DNA of 64,000 nt. Origin: Aquabacter spiritensis (GTDB lineage Bacteria; Pseudomonadota; Alphaproteobacteria; Rhizobiales; Xanthobacteraceae). Positions within the stretch are counted from its first letter, which is position 1, and each line of letters starts with the position of its first letter. The notes under the pieces were generated by a model. The model had not been told where the DNA came from, did no database searches, and saw only the letters and a program-made list of their open reading frames with translations. Below, piece after piece: positions 1 through 7,887 of the stretch. Position numbers and translations under genes: made by a program. The stretch covers positions 186,001 to 250,000 of the forward strand of contig NZ_SMAI01000006.1 of NCBI RefSeq assembly GCF_004346185.1, given 5' to 3'.

Positions 1-354
1 CTCCAGGATTTCGTCCCGCCGGCCGGAGCGGGGCATGGCGACTTCCGCGTTTTCGTCATCGGCGGGCACGCCGTGGCGGCCATGCGGCGCGAGGCGGAAG
101 GCTGGATCACCAATATCCACCAGGGCGCGCAGGGCGTCGCAATCGACCCGGAGGGCGACCTCGCCGCGCTGGCGGTGGCGGCCGCCGAAGCCGTCGGTGC
201 GGATGTGGCGGGGGTGGACCTGATCCGCGGCGCGGACGGCGCGCTGCAGATCCTGGAGGTCAATTCGATGCCGGCCTGGAGCGGGTTGCATGCCGCCACC
301 GGCCGGGACATGGCCGAGCCGATCGCCGCGCTGCTCGCAGGCACGGCGGCATGA
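1..354 (+). CDS. RimK-like ATP-grasp ligase, C-terminal part (5' end outside window)
   Basis: The reading frame is open from base 1 and ends at a TGA at 352-354, so only the last 117 residues are visible. They read as the end of a RimK-type ATP-grasp domain: an R-V-F-V-I-G-G strand, an AMRR segment, a W-I-T-N-I-H-Q-G loop, and the metal-binding E-V-N-S-M-P-A-W-S-G motif near residue 82. ATP-grasp ligases of this type join a carboxylate to an amine, often adding glutamates. In methylotrophs a RimK-like gene next to a CitG-like gene lies in the tetrahydromethanopterin (H4MPT) gene clusters, and the downstream neighbours here fit that. The stop overlaps the next start by 4 bp (ATGA), indicating translational coupling. 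The exact substrate is not shown by the sequence. Confidence 0.8.
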   Translation, partial: LQDFVPPAGAGHGDFRVFVIGGHAVAAMRREAEGWITNIHQGAQGVAIDPEGDLAALAVAAAEAVGADVAGVDLIRGADGALQILEVNSMPAWSGLHAATGRDMAEPIAALLAGTAA

Positions 355-1181
355 TCGGCGCGGCCGATGCCGCCCGCCTGTTCGAGGCGGCCTGCCGCGC
401 CGAACTCGACGCGCTGAAGCCGGGCAATGTCCATGTCCATGCGCCGGGCCACGGCATGGAGGTCGCGCATTTCGAGCGCGCGGCGGCGGCCGCCGCCGGA
501 CCGCTCTGCGATCCCGCAAAGGATGTCGGGGCGCGCATCGAGGCCGCGACCCTGGCCTCGCTCGCCGCCGCCGGCTGCAACGCCAATCTCGGCATCGTTC
601 TGCTCGCCGCGCCGCTGCTCGCCGCCGCCCAGACGGAAGGCGGGGATCTGCACGTGCGCCTCGCCGCGCTCCTCGACGGCCTCGGCATTGCGGAGGCCGC
701 GGCCGTGTTCCGCGCCATCGCCGCCGCCAATCCCGGCGGGCTCGGGACCGCGCGGGAGGCGGACGTGCGGGCGCCGGCGCGCATGGGCCTGAAGGCCGCC
801 ATGGCGCTCGCCGCCGACCGCGACCGGGTCGCGCTGCAATATGCGTGCGCCTTCACCGACGTCTTCGCGCGCGGCGTGCCCGTCGCGCAGCGGGAGCAAG
901 CGGCGGGGCGCGCTCCGGCGCAGGAGGTCTATCTCGCCTTTCTGCGCGCCTTTCCCGACAGCCATGTCGCGCGCAAGCACGGACCGGCGGTCGCGCTGGC
1001 GTTGCGGGAGGAGGCCGAAGCGGTGTGCGTCGAAGCCGAGCACCTCCCGCCGGCGGCACGCCATGCGCGTCTCCTCGCATTCGACGCCGCCCTCAAGGCG
1101 CGCGGCCTCAATCCCGGCACGAGCGCGGATCTCACCGTCGCGAGCCTGCTTGCCGCCGCGCTGCTGGCGTCCGGCGCGTGA
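351..1181 (+). CDS. CitG-like (triphosphoribosyl-dephospho-CoA synthase family) protein of H4MPT cluster
   Basis: A 276-residue protein starting at an ATG that overlaps the stop of the upstream ATP-grasp gene. It begins with a helix ending in L-K-P-G-N-V-H, the hallmark of the CitG/MdcB family, followed by an N-A-N-L-G-I segment near residue 80, also conserved in the family. True CitG makes the citrate lyase prosthetic group, but no citrate lyase or malonate decarboxylase genes are nearby. Homologues in methylotrophs are found with H4MPT-dependent formaldehyde oxidation genes and are thought to serve cofactor synthesis. I infer that role from context (ATP-grasp upstream, MfnF-like and folB-like genes downstream). 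It ends tail to tail with the HisA-like gene, with 11 bases between stops. Confidence 0.8.
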   Translation: MIGAADAARLFEAACRAELDALKPGNVHVHAPGHGMEVAHFERAAAAAAGPLCDPAKDVGARIEAATLASLAAAGCNANLGIVLLAAPLLAAAQTEGGDLHVRLAALLDGLGIAEAAAVFRAIAAANPGGLGTAREADVRAPARMGLKAAMALAADRDRVALQYACAFTDVFARGVPVAQREQAAGRAPAQEVYLAFLRAFPDSHVARKHGPAVALALREEAEAVCVEAEHLPPAARHARLLAFDAALKARGLNPGTSADLTVASLLAAALLASGA

Positions 1182-1192
1182 GGCCGACCGGT

Positions 1193-1885
1193 TCAGAGAA
1201 AGGGCGCGAGATCCGCCGCGCCGAGGGTCCCGTCGTGCAGCGCGCTGGCCACCAGCACCCCGGCGAGGCCGGCTTGCGCCAGCACCGTAAGATCGTCGCG
1301 GCCACGCACGCCCCCCGCCGCGAAGATCCTGGAGCCCGGCGCGCGGTCGGCGAGCGCGGCGAGATGGTCGAGGTCCGGCCCCGCACCCGAACCCACGCGG
1401 GCCAGCGTCATGGCGATCACCCGCTCCGGCCAGAGCGCGGGATCCTCGTGCACCTCTTCCGGCCCGAGCGGCCCGTCCGCGCCGCGATCGAGCGAGAGGA
1501 CGAAATCGCTGCCCGACAGGGCGGACAGCGCGGCCCAGCCGACAAGCGATTCGCTGCCGACCACCGGCGTCCCCTGCCCCGCCGCGCGGCGCCGCGCGAG
1601 CGCAACCGGATCGCTCTCGCCGGCATCCACCCACACCGCGAGGCCGGGAAAGCGCAGGCGGAGATCGGCGATGGCGGCCCCATGGCCCGGCCGGCCGGCG
1701 ATCGCGTCGAGATCGGCGATATAGAGCGTGCGGAACGGTGCGAGGGCCAGCAGGGCCGCGACCAGCGCCGCCGGATCGGCCCCATCGGCGAGGCGCGAGA
1801 CGACCGGACGATAGAGATGCCGCGCGCCGCGCCGGGCATGCACCACCTGCCCTCCCAGAAGATCGAGGACCGGGATAACCTGCAT
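1193..1885 (-). CDS. HisA/HisF-related TIM-barrel protein (H4MPT cluster type)
   Basis: A 230-residue minus-strand protein. The chosen start gives M-Q-V-I-P-V-L-D-L, matching the HisA first strand with its aspartate; a longer frame to 1942 exists but adds a low-complexity Arg-rich leader. Other barrel strands are visible: A-D-L-D-A-I near residue 77, V-W-V-D-A-G near 103, and F-A-A-G-G-V-R near 185. The sequence is clearly diverged from biosynthetic HisA and looks like the HisA/HisF-related family found in methanogens and methylotrophs. It is divergent from the next ATP-grasp gene with only 26 bases between starts, so the two must share a very compact promoter region or be read from elsewhere. 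Function is not established; a role in H4MPT or methanofuran assembly is inferred from position. Confidence 0.7.
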   Translation of the reverse strand: MQVIPVLDLLGGQVVHARRGARHLYRPVVSRLADGADPAALVAALLALAPFRTLYIADLDAIAGRPGHGAAIADLRLRFPGLAVWVDAGESDPVALARRRAAGQGTPVVGSESLVGWAALSALSGSDFVLSLDRGADGPLGPEEVHEDPALWPERVIAMTLARVGSGAGPDLDHLAALADRAPGSRIFAAGGVRGRDDLTVLAQAGLAGVLVASALHDGTLGAADLAPFL

Positions 1886-1911
1886 GGATGGCCACCGAGG
1901 AAAGAAACGCG

Positions 1912-2874
1912 ATGCGCGTGTTCGTGTGCGAGTTCCTGACATCCGGCGGCGGCGCCGGCAAGCCTCTGCCGGAGGCGCTGCTGCCGGAAGGCACGCTGAT
2001 GCGCGACGCGATGGTGGCCGATCTCGAACAATTGCCCGGCGTCACCGTCGCTTTGTGCCATGATGACCGGCTTGCGCCACCGACGCGCGAGAGCCGCCCG
2101 ATCGCGCAGGACGCAGATCCCTGGGCGGTCTGGGCGGACCTGTGCGCCACCGCGCAGGTGGTGTGGCCGCTCGCCCCCGAGACCGACGGCCTCCTCGCCC
2201 GCTTGATCGCGCTGGCGCGCGCGAGCGGCGCGCGGGTGATCGGTTCGCACCCCGACGCGATCGCGATCGCTTCGAGCAAATCGCGCACCGCGGCGCGGCT
2301 GGCGGCGGCCGGCCTTCCCGTCATCCCGACCTTTCCCGCCGGCGCGGGACCCCTCTTCGACGGCCCGTGCGTCACCAAGCCGGACGACGGCGCGGGCGCC
2401 GTGGACACGCGGATCTGGCCGGCCGGATCGCTGCCGCCGGCCCGCCCCGGCTTCGTGGTCCAACCCTTCGTCGCGGGCGCGCCGGCGAGCCTCACCGTGC
2501 TGTGCCGGCCGGACGGCGTCACGCTTCTGTGCGCCAACCGCCAGCATCTGCGCGAAGCGGAGGGCCGCCTCAGCTTGACGGGGCTCACGGTGGGTGGGAT
2601 CGCGGACCCGGACGGTGCGCTCGCGCGGCTCGCCGCATCGGTCGCCGCCGCCTGCCCCGGTTTGTCGGGGATCGTCGGCATCGATCTGATCTTGACGCCG
2701 GAGGGTCCGATCGTGGTCGAGATCAATCCCCGGGTGACCACGGCTTATGCCGGGCTGCACCGCGCGCTCGGCGTCAATCCGGCGGCTTTCCTTCCCGAAC
2801 TGATCCGCGCGGGCGTGCCGCCCGCGGTGCCGCATCTGCCGCGCGCGGTGCCGGTCGAGATCAGCGTGCGATGA
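1912..2874 (+). CDS. ATP-grasp ligase, candidate tyrosine/tyramine-glutamate ligase (MfnD-like)
   Basis: The start at 1912 is preferred over an ATG at 1888 because a GAGGAAAG ribosome-binding site lies just upstream and the protein then opens M-R-V-F-V-C-E-F. The 320-residue product has an ATP-grasp fold: an N-terminal Rossmann-like part, A-S-S-K-S-R-T near residue 125, V-T-K-P-D-D-G-A-G near 155, and the metal-binding V-V-E-I-N-P-R-V-T-T near 275. Archaeal MfnD, an ATP-grasp enzyme, ligates glutamate to tyramine in methanofuran synthesis, and methylotrophs make a related methylofuran. The gene overlaps by 4 bp (ATGA) the MfnF-like gene that acts later in the same archaeal pathway, which supports but does not prove this assignment. 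Confidence 0.7.
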   Translation: MRVFVCEFLTSGGGAGKPLPEALLPEGTLMRDAMVADLEQLPGVTVALCHDDRLAPPTRESRPIAQDADPWAVWADLCATAQVVWPLAPETDGLLARLIALARASGARVIGSHPDAIAIASSKSRTAARLAAAGLPVIPTFPAGAGPLFDGPCVTKPDDGAGAVDTRIWPAGSLPPARPGFVVQPFVAGAPASLTVLCRPDGVTLLCANRQHLREAEGRLSLTGLTVGGIADPDGALARLAASVAAACPGLSGIVGIDLILTPEGPIVVEINPRVTTAYAGLHRALGVNPAAFLPELIRAGVPPAVPHLPRAVPVEISVR

Positions 2875-3953
2875 GCGCCGTCGCGGCGCTCGGCTGGGAC
2901 GTCGGCGGCGCCCATCTCAAACGTGCCGCCTTCGCCGCGGACGGCCGTTTGCTGCGCACCGACATCGCGCCCTGCGCGCTCTGGCGCGGGCTCGACGAAT
3001 TGCGTGCCGCCTTCGACGCGCTGGGCACGCCAGACGTGCCGAGCGCCGCCACCATGACCGGGGAACTGGTCGATCTGTGGCCGGACCGCGCGACCGGCGT
3101 CGCCGCGCTGGCGGCGGCGCTGGCGGACCGGCTCGGCCCGGATCTCGCGCTTTATGCCGGGCCGGACGGCTTCGTCGCGCCGTCCGCCGCCGGGCGCCAT
3201 GCCGCGCGCATCGCCTCCGCCAATTGGCACGCCACCGCCGCCGCTCTGGCGCGCGCCGTGCCGGAGGGCATTCTGATCGATATCGGCTCGACCACCACCG
3301 ACATCGTGCCGCTCGCCGGCGGGCAGGTCGCCGCACGGGGGTTTTCCGATGCGGAGCGGCTCGACGCCGGAGAACTGGTCTATTCCGGCATCGCCCGCAC
3401 GCCGGTCATGGCGCTGGCGCGATGCCTGCCGTTCGACGGCCGGATGGTGCCGCTCATGGCCGAGCATTTCGCCACCACCGCCGACATCCACCGGCTCACC
3501 GGCGACCTGCCGGACGGCGCCGATCTGCATCCGGCCGCCGATGGGGGCGCGAAAACCAGCGCGGCCAGTGCGCGGCGGCTGCTGCGGATGGTCGGACGCG
3601 ATCTCGCCGCCGCCGATACCAATGCCGCCGCGCTTCGCCCCGCGCGCGCACTCGCTTTTGCCGCCGCTGCCGAGCAGATGCACATGCTGGCGCGCGCGCT
3701 CGCGCAGATCATCTCGGCCGGCGCCGTCGGACCGGAGGCCGCGATCCTCGGCGCGGGCGTGGGCGCGGGCCTAGCGACGCGGCTGGCGGTCCGGGCCGAG
3801 CGGCGCTATCTGGATGCCGGGGCGCTTCTGAGCGAAGATGCTGCGCTGTCCGCCGGCGCCGCGGCCTGCGCCCCGGCCGTGGCGGTCGGCCGGCTCGCGC
3901 ACGCTGCCGGACTGTTTTCCCGCCCCGAACCGAGGCTCGACGCGATCCCATGA
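2871..3953 (+). CDS. Hydantoinase/oxoprolinase-fold H4MPT-linked C1 pathway protein (MfnF-like)
   Basis: A 360-residue protein whose ATG overlaps the preceding stop. It has an actin/hydantoinase-like nucleotide fold: L-G-W-D-V-G-G-A-H at the N-terminus, I-D-I-G-S-T-T-T-D near residue 140, and A-I-L-G-A-G-V-G-A-G near 292. This is the arrangement of the H4MPT-linked C1-transfer family found in methylotrophs and methanogens. Its archaeal member MfnF couples the aminomethylfuran unit to gamma-glutamyltyramine during methanofuran synthesis. Together with the coupled ATP-grasp gene upstream it forms a plausible MfnD-MfnF pair. It overlaps by 4 bp the dihydroneopterin aldolase gene, so three cofactor genes are translationally linked. 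Family membership is clear; the precise reaction in this organism is inferred. Confidence 0.8.
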   Translation: MSAVAALGWDVGGAHLKRAAFAADGRLLRTDIAPCALWRGLDELRAAFDALGTPDVPSAATMTGELVDLWPDRATGVAALAAALADRLGPDLALYAGPDGFVAPSAAGRHAARIASANWHATAAALARAVPEGILIDIGSTTTDIVPLAGGQVAARGFSDAERLDAGELVYSGIARTPVMALARCLPFDGRMVPLMAEHFATTADIHRLTGDLPDGADLHPAADGGAKTSAASARRLLRMVGRDLAAADTNAAALRPARALAFAAAAEQMHMLARALAQIISAGAVGPEAAILGAGVGAGLATRLAVRAERRYLDAGALLSEDAALSAGAAACAPAVAVGRLAHAAGLFSRPEPRLDAIP

Positions 3954-4384
3954 CCGACCCGACAGATCCCGCAGCCCTCGCGACGGCCGAAACCGAAGCG
4001 CGCGCCGCCGCAGCGCCGCAGCGCACCGACCGGCTTTTCCTGCGCGGCCTGCCTTTCTTCGCGCGCCATGGCGTGAAGGAGGCCGAGCGCGATCTCGGCC
4101 AACGCTTCGTGGTCGATGCCGAATGGTGGATCGACACCCGCCCGGCCGCCTGGGCCGACGATGTCGCGCTCACCGTCTCCTACCAGGACGTCTACGACCA
4201 TGTCCGCGCGGTGATGGAGGACGACACGGTCCATCTCATCGAGACCCTGGCGGAACGGATCGCAACCCGCCTGCTGGATCATTTTCCGCAGATCGATCAG
4301 GTGCGGATCGTGGTGCACAAGCCGGCGGCACCGATCACCGGCCTGTTCTGCGATGTCGGCGTGGACATCCTGCGCCGCCGCTGA
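3950..4384 (+). CDS. Dihydroneopterin aldolase-type pterin enzyme
   Basis: A 144-residue FolB-family protein. After a roughly 25-residue unstructured Ala/Glu-rich leader it shows the family pattern: L-F-L-R-G-L-P-F-F-A-R-H-G-V at residues 28-41, V-S-Y-Q-D-V-Y near 80, the conserved L-I-E-T-L-A-E-R-I helix near 98, and a final V-H-K-P-A-A-P strand near 124. Such enzymes cleave 7,8-dihydroneopterin to 6-hydroxymethyl-dihydropterin and glycolaldehyde, a step shared by folate and methanopterin pathways. The 4-bp overlap with the MfnF-like gene and the absence of folP or folK nearby suggest that this copy serves H4MPT synthesis rather than folate, which is inference. It is the last gene of the cofactor group; 75 bases separate it from fbp. 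Confidence 0.82.
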   Translation: MTDPTDPAALATAETEARAAAAPQRTDRLFLRGLPFFARHGVKEAERDLGQRFVVDAEWWIDTRPAAWADDVALTVSYQDVYDHVRAVMEDDTVHLIETLAERIATRLLDHFPQIDQVRIVVHKPAAPITGLFCDVGVDILRRR

Positions 4385-4459
4385 TCCGGGCACGGCCCAC
4401 CTCGACGGCTCCGCCGGCATGCGCCATAAAGCGCCGGACCCGGCAAGAGGAGACCCAAG

Positions 4460-5443
4460 GTGAGCGTGACCCTTCAGGCCTATCTGCGCGATTTCGCGGG
4501 CGACGACGCGCAGAAGCAGGCGGTGGCCGCCGCCGTCGCGCGCATCGCGCAAGCCGGCGTGGCGATCGCCGATCTGGTGGCGCAAGGTCCCCTCGCCGAC
4601 CATTTCGCCAAAGTGCGCGGCGCCGATCCCAATGCCGGCGGGGACACCCAGAAGGAATTGGACGTGATCGCCGAAGAGGCGATCATCGCCGAGCTGAAAC
4701 AAGCGCCCGTGGCCTTCCTCGGCTCGGAAGAGAGCGAGACGCCGATCCCGCTGAACGCGGCCGGCACGCTGGTGGTCGCGGTCGATCCGCTCGACGGCTC
4801 CTCGAACATCGACACCAATGTCTCGGTCGGCACGATCTATTCGATCCTGCCCTACGAGGCCGCGCGCTTTCCAGATCCGGCCGACGCGCTGATGCAGAAG
4901 GGCGCCGCCCAGCTCGCCGCCGGATTTCTGGTCTATGGCCCGTCCACCGTTCTCGTCTCGACGCTGGGCGCGGGAACCCAGGTGTTCGCGCTCGACCGTG
5001 CGAGCGGCGACTTCCTGCTCGCCGTGGCCGCCGTCGAGATCCCGGCGGAGACGAAGGAATACGGCGTCAACCAGTCCAACATGCGCCATTGGGACACGCC
5101 GATGCGCGCTTATATCGACGATTGCCTCGCCGGCAAGGACGGGCCGCGCGGCAAGGATTTCAACATGCGCTGGGTCGGCTCCATGGTCGCCGACGCGTTC
5201 CGCATCTTCACCCGTGGCGGCGTCTATCTCTATACCGGCGACAAGCGGAAGGGCTATGCGGCGGGCCGGCTGCGGCTGATCTACGAGGCCAACCCCGTCG
5301 CCTTCGTCACCGAACAGGCCAAGGGCGCCGCCACCGACGGGACCACCCGCATCCTCGACATCCAGCCCGAGAAGCTGCACCAGCGCATCCCCCTGGTGTT
5401 CGGCTCGCGCGACGAGGTGGCGAAGATCGCGTCCTATTATTGA
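4460..5443 (+). CDS. fbp: Class I fructose-1,6-bisphosphatase
   Basis: The gene starts at a GTG at 4460 with an AGAGGA ribosome-binding site 8-10 bases upstream and encodes 327 residues, the usual class I length. It carries the metal and substrate signature V-D-P-L-D-G-S-S-N-I-D near residue 110 and the G-S-E-E-S-E motif near 90, typical of the Li+-sensitive class I phosphatases. It hydrolyses fructose-1,6-bisphosphate to fructose-6-phosphate in gluconeogenesis or in a reductive pentose phosphate (Calvin) cycle. The next gene, 48 bases on, is ribulose-phosphate epimerase, so the pair fits sugar-phosphate rearrangement. No phosphoribulokinase or RuBisCO is in view, so a Calvin role cannot be claimed. 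Confidence 0.95.
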   Translation: MSVTLQAYLRDFAGDDAQKQAVAAAVARIAQAGVAIADLVAQGPLADHFAKVRGADPNAGGDTQKELDVIAEEAIIAELKQAPVAFLGSEESETPIPLNAAGTLVVAVDPLDGSSNIDTNVSVGTIYSILPYEAARFPDPADALMQKGAAQLAAGFLVYGPSTVLVSTLGAGTQVFALDRASGDFLLAVAAVEIPAETKEYGVNQSNMRHWDTPMRAYIDDCLAGKDGPRGKDFNMRWVGSMVADAFRIFTRGGVYLYTGDKRKGYAAGRLRLIYEANPVAFVTEQAKGAATDGTTRILDIQPEKLHQRIPLVFGSRDEVAKIASYY

Positions 5444-5491
5444 GACCGGCCGCCGCGATCCTATATCGGGCCTGTCCCCGGAGCTGACACG

Positions 5492-6172
5492 ATGACCACG
5501 CCGCTGATCGCGCCTTCCATCCTGGCCTCGGACTTCTCCCGCCTCGGCGAGGAGGTGCGCGACGTCGCGGCGGCGGGGGCGGACTATATCCATCTCGACG
5601 TCATGGACGGGCATTTCGTGCCCAACATCACCTTCGGCCCGGACGTGATCCGCGCGCTCCGCCGCCACAGCGACAAGGTGTTCGACACCCATCTGATGAT
5701 CGCGCCGGTCGAGCCCTATCTCGAAGCCTTCGCGGCGGCGGGGTCGGACATCATCACGGTCCAGGTCGAGGCGACCGACCATCTCGACCGCTGCCTGCAG
5801 GTGATCCGCGGGCTGGGCAAGAAGGCCGGCGTGGCGCTCAACCCGGCGACGCATGAGAGCTGCCTCGACTATGTCCTCGACAAGGTCGACCTGATCTGTG
5901 TGATGAGCGTCAATCCCGGCTTCGGCGGTCAGGCCTTCATCCCCGAAATCCTGCCCAAGATCAGCCGGATCCGCGACATGGTGCGGGGCCGCGACATCCG
6001 CATCGAGGTGGATGGCGGGGTCAATCCGCAGACCGGCGCGCTGTGCGCGAAGGCCGGCGCGGACGTGCTTGTGGCCGGCTCGGCGGTGTTCAAGGGCGGC
6101 ATCGAGGGCTATCGCGCCAACATTTCCGCGATCCGGGCGGCGGCGGCGGGCGCGATCGGCCTCGTCGCCTGA
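5492..6172 (+). CDS. rpe: Ribulose-phosphate 3-epimerase
   Basis: A 226-residue TIM-barrel protein of standard family length. It shows the expected strands and metal ligands: A-P-S-I-L-A-S-D-F at the N-terminus, [12 protein letters not shown] near residue 34 (first catalytic Asp and His), D-T-H-L-M-I near 65, [10 protein letters not shown] near 138, and E-V-D-G-G-V-N near 173. It interconverts ribulose-5-phosphate and xylulose-5-phosphate. It lies directly behind fbp in the same direction, which suggests a shared transcript. Nothing unusual is seen. Confidence 0.96.
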   Translation: MTTPLIAPSILASDFSRLGEEVRDVAAAGADYIHLDVMDGHFVPNITFGPDVIRALRRHSDKVFDTHLMIAPVEPYLEAFAAAGSDIITVQVEATDHLDRCLQVIRGLGKKAGVALNPATHESCLDYVLDKVDLICVMSVNPGFGGQAFIPEILPKISRIRDMVRGRDIRIEVDGGVNPQTGALCAKAGADVLVAGSAVFKGGIEGYRANISAIRAAAAGAIGLVA

Positions 6173-6248
6173 GGCGGCTTGACGGCGGATAAAAAAGAAC
6201 GTCCGATTGTTTCGTCAGGCCGCGCAGACGGCCGCGAAAGGAACGCCG

Positions 6249-7880
6249 ATGCCCGCCCCCGCGTTCGTGTCCCCGCCCACCGGATCCGCGCCCTATGCGG
6301 CCGCGGTCCGCGCCTTCCGCTGGAATATCCCGGCGCGCTTCAACATGGGCGTCGCCTGCACCGACGCGCAGGCCGACGGGCGGAACCGGCCGGCTTTGAT
6401 CTTCGTCGAAGAGGACGGCGCGATCGCGCAGATCTCCTTCGACGCGCTCGCGCGCTCGACCAACCGCTTCGCCAACGTGCTCACCGCCGCCGGGCTGGTG
6501 CGGGGCGACCGCGTGGCGGTCTTCCTGCCGCAGGCGCCCGAAACCGCGATCGCCCATCTCGCCGCCTTCAAGGCCGGCCTGATCTCCGTGCCGCTCTTCA
6601 CACTGTTCGGCGACGAAGCGCTGGAATACCGCCTCGCGGCCTCGGGCGCGAAGGTGCTGGTGACGGACCTTGCCGGTCTCGCCAAGCTCGAACGGGTGCG
6701 GGACGCGCTGCCCGACCTCGCCCATGTCTTCGTCACCGGCCCCGACAGCGGCGGCGCGCGCGGCTTCGACGCGGCGCTGGACCGCGCCTCCGACCGTTTC
6801 GCGCCGGTCGATACCGGGCCGGACGATCCCGCCATCATCATCTTCACGTCGGGCACGACGGGCAATCCGAAGGGCGCCCTGCACGGCCACCGCGTCCTGC
6901 TCGGCCACCTGCCCTGCATCACCTTCATCCATGAGGGCATGCCGCAGCCCGGCGACCTGCATTGGACCCCGGCCGACTGGGCCTGGATCGGCGGGCTGTT
7001 CGACGTGCTCTTCCCCTCGCTCTATCTCGGCGTGCCGGTGCTCGCCCACCGGGCGCGCAAATTCGATCCCGAGGCGGCGATGGCGCTGATGGCGGACCAC
7101 AAGGTGCGCAACGTCTTTCTGCCGCCGACCGCTCTCAAGCTGCTGCGTCAGGCCGACGTCCGGCATCCCGGCCTGGTCCTGCGCTCGCTGCTGACCGGCG
7201 GCGAGAGCCTCGGCGCGGAACTCGGCGCCTTCGTGCGCGAGCGGCTCGGCGTCGAGGCGCGCGAGATTTACGGCCAGACCGAATGCAACCTCGTGGTCGG
7301 GTCGAATTCCAGCTATTTCCCGATCCGCCCCGGCGCCATGGGCAAGCCGATTCCCGGCCACGACGTGCGGGTGGTCGACGCGGCCGGGCGCGAACTGCCC
7401 GCCGGGCAGGAGGGCATTGTCGCGGTCCGCACCGGCGACCCGGTCATGATGCTGGAATATTGGCGCAATCCGCAGGCCACCGCGGACAAATATGCCGGCG
7501 ACTTCCTCCTCACCGGCGACCTCGGACGGCAGGATGAGGACGGCTATCTCTGGTATGTCAGCCGCTCCGACGACGTCATCACCTCGGCCGGCTACCGGAT
7601 CGGCCCGGGCGAGATCGAGGAATGCATCCTGAAGCATCCTGCCGTCGCCCTGGTCGCGGTGGTGGGCGTGCCCGACGCGCTGCGCACCGAGGCGGTGAAG
7701 GCCTGGATCGTGCTGAAGCCCGGCCATGAACCCGGCGAAGCGCTGACCGCCGAGATCCAGAACCATGTGCGCGAACGGCTCTCGGCGCACGAATATCCCC
7801 GCCATGTCGCCTTCACCGACGCCTTGCCGATGACCGCGACCGGCAAGATCCTGCGCCGCGAGCTGCGCGCCCGCGGCTGA
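6249..7880 (+). CDS. AMP-forming acyl-CoA synthetase (acetyl/medium-chain type)
   Basis: The start at 6249 is supported by GAAAGGA six bases upstream; an in-frame upstream ATG at 6207 lacks one. The 543-residue protein is an adenylate-forming enzyme: P-loop I-I-F-T-S-G-T-T-G-N-P-K-G near residue 198, Y-G-Q-T-E-C-N near 342, L-L-T-G-D-L-G near 422, and the C-terminal catalytic lysine in T-A-T-G-K-I-L-R-R-E near 535. It activates a carboxylic acid with ATP and transfers it to CoA in the cytoplasm. The sequence does not show which acid. The frame gives a slightly short N-terminus compared with acetyl-CoA synthetase, so a short- or medium-chain acid is more likely than acetate. Confidence 0.85.
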   Translation: MPAPAFVSPPTGSAPYAAAVRAFRWNIPARFNMGVACTDAQADGRNRPALIFVEEDGAIAQISFDALARSTNRFANVLTAAGLVRGDRVAVFLPQAPETAIAHLAAFKAGLISVPLFTLFGDEALEYRLAASGAKVLVTDLAGLAKLERVRDALPDLAHVFVTGPDSGGARGFDAALDRASDRFAPVDTGPDDPAIIIFTSGTTGNPKGALHGHRVLLGHLPCITFIHEGMPQPGDLHWTPADWAWIGGLFDVLFPSLYLGVPVLAHRARKFDPEAAMALMADHKVRNVFLPPTALKLLRQADVRHPGLVLRSLLTGGESLGAELGAFVRERLGVEAREIYGQTECNLVVGSNSSYFPIRPGAMGKPIPGHDVRVVDAAGRELPAGQEGIVAVRTGDPVMMLEYWRNPQATADKYAGDFLLTGDLGRQDEDGYLWYVSRSDDVITSAGYRIGPGEIEECILKHPAVALVAVVGVPDALRTEAVKAWIVLKPGHEPGEALTAEIQNHVRERLSAHEYPRHVAFTDALPMTATGKILRRELRARG

Positions 7881-7887
7881 GCGCGCG

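Noticed and set aside
4385-4459. Riboswitch or leader before fbp
   Set aside because: The 75-base gap shows only a ribosome-binding site and no conserved aptamer pattern.
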